Below, one piece after another: positions 18,168-27,276 of a DNA stretch of 64,000 bases; positions within the stretch are counted from its first letter, which is position 1; the number at the start of each line of letters is the position of its first letter. The notes beneath the pieces are model-generated. The model searched no databases, was not told the DNA's origin, and worked only from the letters and a program-made list of their open reading frames with translations. The stretch comes from Muribaculaceae bacterium. GTDB taxonomy: Bacteria > Bacteroidota > Bacteroidia > Bacteroidales > Muribaculaceae. The stretch covers positions 1 through 64,000 of the forward strand of contig JAFYYG010000021.1 of assembly GCA_017557625.1 (NCBI GenBank), written 5' to 3'. Position numbers and translations under genes: made by a program.

Positions 18168-19214
18168 TTACTGACTCACTTTATCCATAGTGAATTCTTT
18201 GAAGTGGAAGCGGTCGTCGAGGACAGCTTGGCCCTTCATTGAGGCAACAAGTTCACCTTCCACCTCTTCACGACGCATACGACGGGTGGTGGTGAAAGTC
18301 ACTCGGTATTCCACCTTATTGTCATTCCTTATCACCTTCTTCACATCAACATTAGGTTCCGAGAAGCCTATAGAATCGATGTCACTCTCACGATAAGCGT
18401 CATAATATTCTCTCACATCGTCGAGCGTGGCGTGAGGTTTACCCATAAAGCTCGACATCTCATCGTTACATGTAGAGAGCATAAGGTTCTCATCCCAGTT
18501 CTCCAGTCCAAATAGGAAATTCTGTACTGTGCTTCTCACGTTGTTGCGCTCACCTGTGCTAAGCTCTGCACGGCGTTTCTCGTCTAAACAACGCCGGGCA
18601 TCAGCTTTATGCTTGCCTTCAGGAAATTCCTTAATATATTGTTCGTAAGCGTCTTTGGTATTTGTTGCGATAGTCTTATTCCACACCAAATCGTCAAGAA
18701 GTTTTCGTGCTTCGTCTAGATGCTCACTGTCAGGATGGTTTCGGATGTAGGAACGCAGGTGGTCTTCGTCGTTGCTTACACGAGCTTGCTCCCAATCGTC
18801 CTTGTCCCTAACAAGTTTGTTAAGCATTTTTTTAGCCTCATCATAATGCTCCCCGTCAGGATATTTCTCGAGATATCTCCTTAAGTCATCAATTTGCTTT
18901 TTAGACTCACAATCCTCCCAAAGGGCCTCTTCATTGCGATGATTGATATAGCTGAAAACACCTGTTGCTAATGCAATTGCAGCAAGAATCCCTAATGCCG
19001 ACAGCGCTAAGGCACGAATATTCTTTTTCGAACCGTCGTCTTTCTTAGAAAATTTGGAATTAGCCAATCGACTCTCACTTGGGACAGGATTCTGGGGGTG
19101 TTGATTCACTTCTTCTTGATGGTTAACTACAGCTTGGCGATGTATTCGGGCACCACAAAAGGAACAATATGTGTCAGTGGAATTTACTGGTGTACCGCAG
19201 TTGGGACAGTTCAT
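18168..19214 (-). CDS. Membrane-anchored zinc-ribbon protein with helical repeats
   Basis: A 348-residue protein. The N terminus is a zinc ribbon with two CxxC pairs (CPNCGTPV and CSFCGARI, residues 3-22). One membrane helix follows at about 68-88. Three repeats of the form LxxYLxxYPDGEHxDEAxxxL occupy about 105-210 and resemble TPR/BamD-like units. The last ~130 residues look like an NTF2-like domain. The likely topology is zinc ribbon in the cytoplasm and repeats outside the inner membrane. It has its own promoter (19298-19330) and lies after the tonB terminator, so it is a separate unit inside the Ton region. Function unknown. Confidence 0.7.
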   Translation of the reverse strand: MNCPNCGTPVNSTDTYCSFCGARIHRQAVVNHQEEVNQHPQNPVPSESRLANSKFSKKDDGSKKNIRALALSALGILAAIALATGVFSYINHRNEEALWEDCESKKQIDDLRRYLEKYPDGEHYDEAKKMLNKLVRDKDDWEQARVSNDEDHLRSYIRNHPDSEHLDEARKLLDDLVWNKTIATNTKDAYEQYIKEFPEGKHKADARRCLDEKRRAELSTGERNNVRSTVQNFLFGLENWDENLMLSTCNDEMSSFMGKPHATLDDVREYYDAYRESDIDSIGFSEPNVDVKKVIRNDNKVEYRVTFTTTRRMRREEVEGELVASMKGQAVLDDRFHFKEFTMDKVSQ

Positions 19215-19297
19215 AAGATTAAGTAGAATATTTTAACAGAGAGATAATTAAACCATTATGAAAGGTCATAAGCTCTCGTTTTTAATAATAGTTTTGG

Positions 19298-19330
19298 CAA
19301 AATTAGGCAAAAATTTTTTGCTGACACAAG
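19298..19330 (-). promoter_or_regulatory. Promoter of the zinc-ribbon gene
   Basis: On the minus strand CTTG (19327-19330), 21 nt, TAATTTTG (19298-19305). The -7 element is perfect and the -33 element has one mismatch. The leader would be about 75-80 nt. Confidence 0.55.
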
Positions 19331-19342
19331 ATTTTGATATAA

Positions 19343-19384
19343 AAAAACAAAAAAGCCACAGATGCAGATGCTCTATGGCTTTTT
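19343..19384 (-). terminator. Terminator of the exbB-exbD-exbD-tonB operon
   Basis: On the minus strand an imperfect stem (AAAAAGCCA with TGGCTTTTT) is followed by a T-rich run at 19341-19354. It lies about 40 bp after the tonB stop codon. Confidence 0.7.
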
Positions 19385-19423
19385 AAAATAGTATTTCAAT
19401 TCAAAATTTCGAATTTACTGAGA

Positions 19424-20329
19424 TTAGTTAACTCCTTGCAGCTTGAAAGTGACGGGGAGGGTGTACCACACGCGAACGGGGTCACCAACGGCGTTGCGAC
19501 CAGGGGAGAACTTAGGCAGCATCTTGCAGACGCGAACGGCCTCACGGTCAAGATCTTTATCTACACCACGAGCAACCTTTACCTCGCCTACTCTACCATC
19601 CTTCTCTACCACGAACTGAACCACAACCTTACCTTGAACACCATTGTCCTGAGCTAGCTGAGGATACTTGATGTTAGAATTGATGAACTTCATCAGAGCA
19701 GCATCGCCACCTGGGAACGAAGGCATGTGAGCGGCACTCTTGAACACCTCTTCTTCTTTGGGCTTGGGCTCCGGCTTGGGCTCTTCCTTCTTTGGTGGTT
19801 CAACAGGCTTGACCTCTTTTACTACAGTCTCTTCGATCTGTTTGGTCTTTAAAGTGAGGTCATCAGTACCTTTATCATTATCAACTGCACCCATAACGCG
19901 ATCGTCTTGCTTAATCTCATCCATCGCTTTGGCTTCGTTCTTGACAAGTTCATCCTCAGTAATTTTCATCTCAGTAACCTGCTGAGACTCTAAAACTTGT
20001 TCTTCAGGAACTTCAATAATCTCCTCTGGCTTGAGATAGATGTCTTCGTCTTCCAATTCCTCCATCTCAATTTCGGCTTGGTTCATTTGTTCCTGTTCAA
20101 GTTTCTCAAGCCTTTCCCTTTCGGCATCTTCGTGATCTTTTCTCACTTTCCATGCATAAAGGAAAAGCAATGCAGCTATAATAAGAGCAAGAATCGTGGT
20201 AAACAATATTGCTGTATTGTGACGCTTATCAGAGTCAATGCGAAGATCGTAAGCACCAAAATCCTTATTCTTTCCTTCAAAAACAAGGTCTAACCAGCGC
20301 TTAGATGAGAGATCTACTTCTTTTGCCAT
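19424..20329 (-). CDS. tonB: Energy transducer TonB
   Basis: A 301-residue protein with one membrane helix (about residues 37-60), a long Glu/Lys/Pro-rich periplasmic spacer (70-215, including PPKKEEPKPEPKPKEEE) and a C-terminal TonB domain (ALMKFINSNIKYPQLAQ and VQGKVVVQFVV, ending VWYTLPVTFKL). It passes proton-motive energy from ExbB-ExbD to outer-membrane receptors such as the SusC-like protein at 52074. It is the last gene of a four-gene operon, 25 bp after the second exbD. Confidence 0.93.
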   Translation of the reverse strand: MAKEVDLSSKRWLDLVFEGKNKDFGAYDLRIDSDKRHNTAILFTTILALIIAALLFLYAWKVRKDHEDAERERLEKLEQEQMNQAEIEMEELEDEDIYLKPEEIIEVPEEQVLESQQVTEMKITEDELVKNEAKAMDEIKQDDRVMGAVDNDKGTDDLTLKTKQIEETVVKEVKPVEPPKKEEPKPEPKPKEEEVFKSAAHMPSFPGGDAALMKFINSNIKYPQLAQDNGVQGKVVVQFVVEKDGRVGEVKVARGVDKDLDREAVRVCKMLPKFSPGRNAVGDPVRVWYTLPVTFKLQGVN

Positions 20330-20354
20330 AGTTTCTTATTTTTAAAGTTAATAA

Positions 20355-21032
20355 TTATTTAGGTGTTTCAGGTTCTCTTACGTTAATACCATTTTTGCTT
20401 AAGAGTGCCTTGTCTTGATCATTAAGAGTCTCGACTTGCCAAGTAGAAATCTGGTTGATTTGCATCTCATCAAGCATTCTCACCACATCGGCATAACTTG
20501 CGGTTGGGGTAGGCTTAATAGCGACAGTTGGCTTCTTGGCTTTGTCATCTTTTTTGATCTTAACGCGAAGTTCCGCTGCTTTCTTTTTGAAAATGGTATC
20601 AGGCATGTTAGTTTTTTCTTTTTCAAGCTTCAGTTCGCGATATTCTCTAAGAAGATCTTCGTTTCTCTTCTCAAGCATCTCACGGATGGTGTTACCACCT
20701 TCCTTGTCAAACTTAAGTTGAACAAGATTGTTATTCTCTACGTCGGGCTTGCCCTCATAATAGTAAATCATGCCTTCGCCTTCCTTAGATTCACCTTTCT
20801 CATTCTGAACGCCATCAATAATAAAGGTAACAGCTTCACTTTCTTTCATTTCAGTCTGGTTGTTCTCGTCCACCTTGTCGTTTGTGGGAAGTGCGAGCTC
20901 AACAGTAGCCGATTTCAACATTGTGGTACACAACATAAAGAAAGTGATCAACAACATGTTCATATCAACCATAGGGGTAAAGTCGATACGTGTGTCAAAT
21001 TTCCTCTGACGACTTTTTTCTTTTTTTGCCAT
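20355..21032 (-). CDS. exbD: ExbD-type biopolymer transport protein (second copy)
   Basis: A 225-residue protein with the ExbD membrane segment RIDFTPMVDMNMLLITFFML (about residues 16-35), whose aspartate is the conserved proton-pathway residue. The periplasmic part is longer than the ~140-residue enterobacterial ExbD and contains a charged coiled stretch (about 115-165). It lies 11 bp downstream of the first exbD. The two chains differ strongly after the membrane segment and probably form a mixed ExbD pair. Confidence 0.9.
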   Translation of the reverse strand: MAKKEKSRQRKFDTRIDFTPMVDMNMLLITFFMLCTTMLKSATVELALPTNDKVDENNQTEMKESEAVTFIIDGVQNEKGESKEGEGMIYYYEGKPDVENNNLVQLKFDKEGGNTIREMLEKRNEDLLREYRELKLEKEKTNMPDTIFKKKAAELRVKIKKDDKAKKPTVAIKPTPTASYADVVRMLDEMQINQISTWQVETLNDQDKALLSKNGINVREPETPK

Positions 21033-21043
21033 AACTCTACTCC

Positions 21044-21775
21044 TTATCTGTCTTTTTCTGATTTAAATGAAGTCATCAACACAAACTTGTTCAAGTGAGC
21101 AGTTTGCAAATTCTCCATTACAATATGAACATATTCGAAGGGTGTGTCTTTACCGGCTTTGACAGCAACTAAATGTCCTCCCCTTATATCTTCGCCCAAC
21201 TCATGTTTCTGCAAAACATTTATGACTGCAGGCAACCAATATTTCTGGAACTCATTTACTTTGTTTTTACCATTCGGGAAATCCTTAGAATTTTCATCTA
21301 TAGGAATACCCTCACCCTCTTTTGTTAACTTGTCTCGTTCTTCAACGCTCATGCCTATCCATGATACAAGATCTTTCATTGGCACTCCAAACATACCGAG
21401 CCTGCCAAACTCCTTAACATCAGTCTCTGTCAAGGCTGGAGCACCGCTATGAGCACTACGATATAGACTATAAGCTGTTGTCACCACTTCCTCTCTAAAC
21501 TTTTCAGTAGGGAGGGTTTTGGTCTTTGTTGAGTCAGTTTCCTTCGTACCTGTAAAGTTCATGTAAACTTTACCTGTGGGTCCAACAAGCACTTGTACAA
21601 CTTTCTCGTCATACACCTTCTCATCACTTACTGATGGTGGTGCTACAACTTGCACAGGTTCTTTTTGAAGGAAGGTTGATGTCAGCATGAAGAAAGTCAA
21701 CAAAAGAACAGTCACGTCACTCATCGCCGTCATGTCGATGATGGTGCTATGTTTTTTAACTTTGACTTTTCCCAT
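21044..21775 (-). CDS. exbD: ExbD-type biopolymer transport protein (first copy)
   Basis: A 243-residue ExbD homologue with the membrane segment IDMTAMSDVTVLLLTFFML (about residues 13-31) and its conserved aspartate. The C-terminal region ending in AGKDTPFEYVHIVMENLQ resembles the periplasmic ExbD fold, with an insert of ~60 residues in the middle. It follows exbB by 60 bp. Confidence 0.9.
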   Translation of the reverse strand: MGKVKVKKHSTIIDMTAMSDVTVLLLTFFMLTSTFLQKEPVQVVAPPSVSDEKVYDEKVVQVLVGPTGKVYMNFTGTKETDSTKTKTLPTEKFREEVVTTAYSLYRSAHSGAPALTETDVKEFGRLGMFGVPMKDLVSWIGMSVEERDKLTKEGEGIPIDENSKDFPNGKNKVNEFQKYWLPAVINVLQKHELGEDIRGGHLVAVKAGKDTPFEYVHIVMENLQTAHLNKFVLMTSFKSEKDR

Positions 21776-21835
21776 TGTTACACTTATTTAAAATTTATTG
21801 TGTTTTCTAAAATTTAATAATCGTTACACTATTTA

Positions 21836-22795
21836 TTAATGTGTAGCGGCGAAAGTAGAAACAATAGAGAAGCCAAGCTCGTCGATGGCATAGGTCATCT
21901 TGTCAATCTTATTGCTAAAGTAGTTATAAGAAATAAGAGCCAATGCTGCAGTGGCGATACCAGTAGCAGTGTTAACAAGTGCCTCAGAGATACCGGTTGA
22001 CAGCTCAGTAGAGTCGGGTGCACCAGATGCCGACAAGGCCTGGAAAGACTTGATCATACCGAGCACAGTACCAAACAGACCGAGCAGGGTGCCCAAAGTG
22101 GTGAGGGTTGCGATAACTGGCAGATTCTGCTGCAGAGAAGGCATCTCAACAGCTGTAGCTTCCTCAAGTGTCTGCTGGATAGAGATAAGCTTCTGCTCTT
22201 TCTGAAGCATGGTGTCTTTGTCCATTTCTTTATATTTCTGCAGGGTTTGGAAAACAACAGCACCCACAGTGCCTTTCTGCTTGCGACAGAGATCCTCGGC
22301 CTTAGCAATGTCCTTGTTCTGAAGGGCGGCCTTCACATTCTCGACAAACTTGGTAGTATTGCCTTTGCCCTTAGCTTTGCCAATGGCGATTGCACGCTCA
22401 ATAGAAAGTGCGATTACAGTAAAGAGGCAGGTCAACAGGATAGGAACCACGAAGCCGCCTTTGTAAACAGTACCTAAAAGATTGTTAGGTGCAGGTGTCC
22501 ATGTGTATTTATCATCAGAGAACAAAGAGAACTGACCAGGGTCACCCTCCTCAGGAGTAACAACAAAGTTAGAAACATGACCTAACACAAATATGTATAA
22601 GCACTCTGCGATAACAAAACAAAGAAGAATTATCAAGAATGCATTCTTAACGCCCCCAACATTGCTCTTAACTGTTTTGTCATTAGCTTTCTTTGGTTGT
22701 GGTTTTGCAGCCGCGGGCTTAGCAGCCTGGGGCTGGGGTTTTACAGCTGGCTTTGGAGCCTGAGGCTGTGGATTGTTTGGCTTTGTAGCTTCCAT
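21836..22795 (-). CDS. exbB: MotA/TolQ/ExbB proton channel protein with Pro/Ala/Lys-rich N-terminal extension
   Basis: A 319-residue inner-membrane protein. The core has three membrane helices, with the family signature in LPVIATLTTLGTLLGLFGTV (about residues 225-244) and TGISEALVNTATGIATAALA (about 266-285). A basic, proline- and alanine-rich tail of ~45 residues precedes the first helix; repeats of KPQPQAAKPA type make it look like a flexible cytoplasmic arm. It is the first gene of the exbB-exbD-exbD-tonB operon. Confidence 0.92.
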   Translation of the reverse strand: MEATKPNNPQPQAPKPAVKPQPQAAKPAAAKPQPKKANDKTVKSNVGGVKNAFLIILLCFVIAECLYIFVLGHVSNFVVTPEEGDPGQFSLFSDDKYTWTPAPNNLLGTVYKGGFVVPILLTCLFTVIALSIERAIAIGKAKGKGNTTKFVENVKAALQNKDIAKAEDLCRKQKGTVGAVVFQTLQKYKEMDKDTMLQKEQKLISIQQTLEEATAVEMPSLQQNLPVIATLTTLGTLLGLFGTVLGMIKSFQALSASGAPDSTELSTGISEALVNTATGIATAALALISYNYFSNKIDKMTYAIDELGFSIVSTFAATH

Positions 22796-23039
22796 AAAAA
22801 ATTAGAAATTTGAATGTTAATAAAAAATGATTAATTATAAAATTGTTTTGATGTATATCAGTTTTTTGAATGTTTTGCAATAATTTTGTATTATTTAATG
22901 CTTAAAACGTGCGAGTGAACAAAATAGTATGTAAAAAACAATATATTTATTAACAACTTACCATTTAGTACTCTATCTTTCACGAATTTAAACAGCAAAA
23001 CATAACATATTAAACCAAAATTGACTGCAAAATAACACG

Positions 23040-23071
23040 CAAATTTATTACAATTATTTTGAAAACACAAA
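23040..23071 (-). promoter_or_regulatory. Promoter of the exbB-tonB operon
   Basis: On the minus strand TTTG (23068-23071), 20 nt, TAAATTTG (23040-23047). It is an exact consensus match, about 245 bp upstream of the exbB ATG. Confidence 0.6.
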
Positions 23072-23231
23072 GCAATTTTCTTTTTTTTCTAAAAAAATTT
23101 TTTTTTCATTGCCATCAATAATTCAATCTTTACTTTAATTTTTAGCTTTTAATTTACTGCAATTTATTTGATTACTTATCACAATCAATATTATTGTAAA
23201 TGCAGCTTAATTATTTTTTCATGCTTAAATA

Positions 23232-23262
23232 TTCGTTATATTATTTATTTTTTGTACCTTTG
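23232..23262 (+). promoter_or_regulatory. Promoter of the nqr operon
   Basis: TACCTTTG at 23255-23262 is a perfect -7 element. The -33 element is weak (TTCG at 23232-23235, 19 nt away). The predicted leader is about 30 nt. Confidence 0.6.
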
Positions 23263-23298
23263 CCGATATTGTAATCATGCACTCATTATTTATATAAC

Positions 23299-24627
23299 AT
23301 GGCATTGATCAAATTAAGAAAAGGTTTTGACCTAAACCTGAAAGGAAAAATCACAAGTGAGATAGTGGCAGAAGCCTCACCAAGCGACACATACGCCGTT
23401 GTGCCTGACGATTTTACTGGCACCATTCCCCGCATGGAGAAGAAAGAAGGCGAAAAGGTGGCAGCAGGAGAGGCTCTCTACCATGACAAGAACAATGAGA
23501 AAATCAAATTCACTTCGCCTGTTAGCGGCACAGTGAAACAGGTGATGCGCGGTGATCGGCGCAAAATCTTAGCGGTAGTAATTGAACCCGACTACGAGGG
23601 GCGCTCAGTCACCTTCGACACTCGTGAAAATCCTAAGGCGCTGCTACTCGAAAGCGGACTATGGCCTATGCTGCGACAACGCCCATACGACATAGTGCCC
23701 AACTCCAACGCTCGACCTCGCGACATTTTTATCACCGCTTTTGACTCGGCTCCTCTCGCTCCATCACTCAAGATGATTCTCGGCGATGACGAGAAATATC
23801 TTAGCAAAGCTGTGGAGGTGTTGTCAACGATGACCGACGGCAAGGTGTATATGGGATGCTCCCACACTGAGCCCATCACCGACACAGGTGCCGAAACAAA
23901 CACGTTCTCTGGACCACATCCTGCAGGTAATGTCGGTGTGCAAATCGCCAACGTGAAACCTGTTAACAAAGGCGAGGTGGTATGGACGCTTGACGTGATT
24001 ACAGCAGCGAGAATCGGCAAGCTCTTTGAGACAGGAAAGATGGATTACTCGACAATTGTGGCGGTGAATGGTCCTGGCGTTGAGGAACCTGCATATATCA
24101 AAGCCACTATGGGTTGCTCCCTCCACTCGCTGCTCGACGACAGGCTGAGCGACAACGGAAAGGAACCTCGCATAATTAGCGGTAACGTTCTTACTGGAGT
24201 GAAAGAGACTATTGATGGCCATCTGCACGCTCCCTATCGCCATGTAACCGTCATTAACGAGATCAATAATAAGGATGAATTCATGGGATGGGCATCACTT
24301 AGCCCTAAGAAATATAGCATATATAGAGTTTTCACCAGTGGCTTTTTCGGTCGCCACAAAGAAGTGGATCTCGATGCAAAACTCAACGGAGGCGAAAGGG
24401 CTATCGTGCTGAGCGGAGAATATGACAACATGTTACCAATGGATATCTACGCTGAGTTCTTGATTAAAGCCATCATTGCTTTCGACATTGACAAGATGGA
24501 ACAATTAGGCATTTATGAGGTCGCACCCGAAGATTTTGCCCTAGCAGAGTATGCCGACACGTCAAAACTAGAGCTGCAACGCATAGTTAGAGAAGGCCTT
24601 GATAAGATGAGAGCCGAGATGTGCTAA
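23299..24627 (+). CDS. nqrA: Na+-translocating NADH:quinone reductase subunit A
   Basis: A 442-residue subunit of the Na+-pumping NADH dehydrogenase in the cytoplasmic membrane. The start LIKLRKGFDLNLKGK and the lipoyl-like region DKNNEKIKFTSPVSGTVKQV (about residues 62-81) are typical of NqrA. It has no Fe-S cysteine motif, which separates it from RnfC. It is the first of six genes in the canonical order A-B-C-D-E-F. Confidence 0.95.
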   Translation: MALIKLRKGFDLNLKGKITSEIVAEASPSDTYAVVPDDFTGTIPRMEKKEGEKVAAGEALYHDKNNEKIKFTSPVSGTVKQVMRGDRRKILAVVIEPDYEGRSVTFDTRENPKALLLESGLWPMLRQRPYDIVPNSNARPRDIFITAFDSAPLAPSLKMILGDDEKYLSKAVEVLSTMTDGKVYMGCSHTEPITDTGAETNTFSGPHPAGNVGVQIANVKPVNKGEVVWTLDVITAARIGKLFETGKMDYSTIVAVNGPGVEEPAYIKATMGCSLHSLLDDRLSDNGKEPRIISGNVLTGVKETIDGHLHAPYRHVTVINEINNKDEFMGWASLSPKKYSIYRVFTSGFFGRHKEVDLDAKLNGGERAIVLSGEYDNMLPMDIYAEFLIKAIIAFDIDKMEQLGIYEVAPEDFALAEYADTSKLELQRIVREGLDKMRAEMC

Positions 24628-24683
24628 AAACAATGCTTTGTTCTTCAACTAAATGAATACTAACATTTAAACTAAAAGATAAA

Positions 24684-25868
24684 GTGAAGTCTTTAAGAAA
24701 ATTTTTGGACAAGATGAAGCCACATTTCCAGGAAGGCGGCAAGCTGAGTAAGCTCGAGTCGGTCTTTGATGGAATGGAGACATTCTTGTTCACACCTAAC
24801 ACAACGTCGCGTTCAGGTGTTCACATTCATGACAGCAACGACATGAAGCGAACAATGATTACTGTAGTAGTCGCTCTTATGCCGTGTCTGCTGTTTGCAA
24901 TGTACAATATCGGTTTCCAGCACTTTAAAGCAGTGGGTACAGATGCCACTTTCTGGGAGATGTTCTTCTTCGGGCTCCTCGCTATGCTGCCTGTTATCGT
25001 GGTGTCCTACGCTGTGGGACTGGGAATTGAGTTCATTGCGGCTCAAATCCATCACAAGGAGATTCAGGAAGGTTTTCTTGTTACTGGTATTTTGATTCCT
25101 CTTATAGTCCCTATCAACACTCCTTTGTGGATGACGGCTGTGGCAACTGCCTTCGCCGTGATTTTTGCAAAGGAGATTTTTGGTGGAACTGGCATGAACA
25201 TCTTTAATGTGGCGCTCATCACGCGAGCGTTCCTCTTCTTTGCTTATCCTTCGAAGATGAGTGGTGACATGGCTTTCGTAAAGACCGATCCAGCATTTGG
25301 ATTTGGAGGCACAGCACCCGACACTTTCTCGGGCGCAACACCATTAGGAGATGTTGCAACCAACGTTGGCAACACACTAAGTGACAAAATCCCGTCAACA
25401 ATGGATGCCTTTATCGGTCTTATACCTGGTTCTCCTGGCGAGACATCGATGATTGCCATCCTAATAGGTGCCATTATACTGCTTATCACAGGCATTGCCT
25501 CATGGAGGGTGATGGTGAGCGTGTTCGCTGGCGGCATCGCTATGGGGGCTCTTGCTCATTCTTTCCCAACCGCCACCTACCCAGCCTCGATGCTCGATCC
25601 TATAGCACAGATTTGCTTCGGCGGCTTTGCCTTTGCGGCTGTGTTCATGGCTACCGACCCGGTTACAGGTGCCAGGACAAAGATTGGTCAATACATCTAT
25701 GGTTTCTTGATTGGAGTTTTCGCCATCCTAATCAGGGTTTATAATGGCGGTTATCCCGAAGGAGCAATGCTCGCCGTGCTGCTTATGAACGCTTTTGCAC
25801 CGCTAATCGATTACTGCGTGGTTCAAGTTAACATTAACCGTCGTCTCAAGCGAGCCAAAACACAATGA
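24684..25868 (+). CDS. nqrB: Na+-translocating NADH:quinone reductase subunit B
   Basis: A 394-residue polytopic membrane subunit carrying a covalently bound FMN. The attachment motif is seen as FSGATPLGD near residue 217, where the threonine carries the flavin. About nine to ten membrane helices follow the cytoplasmic N terminus. Translation starts with GTG; the sequence KSLRKFLDKMKPHF from there matches the family N terminus. Confidence 0.95.
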   Translation: MKSLRKFLDKMKPHFQEGGKLSKLESVFDGMETFLFTPNTTSRSGVHIHDSNDMKRTMITVVVALMPCLLFAMYNIGFQHFKAVGTDATFWEMFFFGLLAMLPVIVVSYAVGLGIEFIAAQIHHKEIQEGFLVTGILIPLIVPINTPLWMTAVATAFAVIFAKEIFGGTGMNIFNVALITRAFLFFAYPSKMSGDMAFVKTDPAFGFGGTAPDTFSGATPLGDVATNVGNTLSDKIPSTMDAFIGLIPGSPGETSMIAILIGAIILLITGIASWRVMVSVFAGGIAMGALAHSFPTATYPASMLDPIAQICFGGFAFAAVFMATDPVTGARTKIGQYIYGFLIGVFAILIRVYNGGYPEGAMLAVLLMNAFAPLIDYCVVQVNINRRLKRAKTQ

Positions 25869-25875
25869 AAGGAGG
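25868..25875 (+). promoter_or_regulatory. Strong Shine-Dalgarno sequence of nqrC
   Basis: AAAGGAGG begins at the last base of the nqrB stop codon, nine bases before the nqrC ATG at 25885. Strong Shine-Dalgarno sites are uncommon in Bacteroidetes, so this one stands out. Confidence 0.7.
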
Positions 25876-25884
25876 ATTTGAACT

Positions 25885-26604
25885 ATGAATAAAAACAGTA
25901 ATGCATATCAAATCATCTATGCCTCCGTAATGGTGCTTATAGTCGGTACAGTCTTGGCTTTCATTTACATGGCTCTAAAACCCAAACAGGACGATAATAT
26001 TGCTAACGACAAACGAGGTCAGATTCTTAGCGCTGTACGTTTAAAGCCTACCGACAAAAGCAAGATTGAGGACACCTTTAATAAATATATTATAGAAGGT
26101 TTTATCGTCAATGAAAATGGTGACAAAGTAAGTAGCGATAAAAATGAGGCTTTTGATGTTAATATGAAGAACAACATCAAAGAAAAAAACCGAAAGTTAC
26201 CTGTCTTCAAGTGTAAACTCGATGATGGCTCCATCAAGTACATTGTGCCGGTATATGGCGCTGGTTTATGGGGACCAATCTGGGGATATGTCGCTATCAA
26301 CGATAACGGCATTGATATCTACGGCGCTTATTTCACTCACGAGGGAGAAACACCAGGATTGGGTGCGGAAATCGCTAACCCGAAATTTCAAGACCAATTT
26401 AAGGACAAGAAAATCTATGTTGAAGGAGATTTTAAGTCTATCAGTGTAATGAAAGCCGGTCAAAAACCAACCGATGGCTCTGAATATGTCGATGCAATCT
26501 CGGGTGGCACAATAACAAGCCGTGGAGTGCAAGCGATGCTAAAAGACTGCATGACACCTTATGACGCCTTCTTCAAGAAACTTCAAAGTGGAACCTTTAA
26601 ATGA
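25885..26604 (+). CDS. nqrC: Na+-translocating NADH:quinone reductase subunit C
   Basis: A 239-residue subunit with one N-terminal membrane helix (about residues 10-30) and a periplasmic FMN-binding domain. The flavinylation site is ISGGTITSRG near residue 205; the threonine after SGG is the expected FMN anchor, with G in place of the common A. The FMN transferase ApbE is not encoded in this window. Confidence 0.95.
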   Translation: MNKNSNAYQIIYASVMVLIVGTVLAFIYMALKPKQDDNIANDKRGQILSAVRLKPTDKSKIEDTFNKYIIEGFIVNENGDKVSSDKNEAFDVNMKNNIKEKNRKLPVFKCKLDDGSIKYIVPVYGAGLWGPIWGYVAINDNGIDIYGAYFTHEGETPGLGAEIANPKFQDQFKDKKIYVEGDFKSISVMKAGQKPTDGSEYVDAISGGTITSRGVQAMLKDCMTPYDAFFKKLQSGTFK

Positions 26605-26613
26605 CAGTAGACT

Positions 26614-27237
26614 ATGTTATCAAAACGAAATAAAGAAGCTTTATTCAACCCGTTGTCGAAGGACAATCCCGTGCTGGTGCAAATATTGGGCATCTGCTCA
26701 ACTCTTGCAGTAACAGCAAAACTCGAACCGGCTATTGTCATGGGGATCTCGGTAATCGCTGTGCTCGCAATCTCTAACGTCGTGATTTCTCTGTTAAGAA
26801 AGACCATTCCAACCTCTATCCGTATCATCGTGCAACTGGTGGTAGTTGCAGCACTTGTAATTATTGTCCAACAAGTGCTCAGGGCTTACGCTTATGACGT
26901 GAGCCTTCAGCTATCGGTATTCATTGGCCTTATCATCACCAACTGCATTCTCATGGGACGTCTTGAAGCCTTCGCTCTCAGCAACCGCCCTTGGCCTTCG
27001 TTCCTCGATGGCATTGGTAATGGCCTCGGATATATGATAATCTTGGTGATTGTGGCGTTCTTCCGCGAATTGTTAGGAAGTGGCACTCTGCTCAATTACC
27101 AGGTAATACCTCAGTGGTGCTACGACCATGGTTACATGAACAATGGACTGATGATTCTTCCTCCTATGGCACTTATCACTGTGGGATGCATTATTTGGGT
27201 GCACCGCTCACGCAACAAAGATCTTCAAGAGAAATGA
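26614..27237 (+). CDS. nqrD: Na+-translocating NADH:quinone reductase subunit D
   Basis: A 207-residue protein of six membrane helices, related to RnfE and NqrE. Hallmarks are NPVLVQILGICSTLAVT near the N terminus and TNCILMGRLEAFALSN near residue 110; the cysteines of these two segments help form the iron centre inside the membrane between NqrD and NqrE. It starts 9 bp after nqrC. Confidence 0.95.
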   Translation: MLSKRNKEALFNPLSKDNPVLVQILGICSTLAVTAKLEPAIVMGISVIAVLAISNVVISLLRKTIPTSIRIIVQLVVVAALVIIVQQVLRAYAYDVSLQLSVFIGLIITNCILMGRLEAFALSNRPWPSFLDGIGNGLGYMIILVIVAFFRELLGSGTLLNYQVIPQWCYDHGYMNNGLMILPPMALITVGCIIWVHRSRNKDLQEK

Positions 27238-27276
27238 CCAACAAGTAGTAACAATTTAAAATATCAATGATTTAAA

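Larger units (their letters stand above)
22796..23298. other. Divergent AT-rich region between exbB and nqrA
   Basis: 503 bp without a gene. It holds a consensus minus-strand promoter for exbB (23040-23071) and a plus-strand promoter for nqrA (23232-23262). About 240 nt lie between the exbB promoter and the exbB start, which gives a long leader with no structure I could define. Confidence 0.6.
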
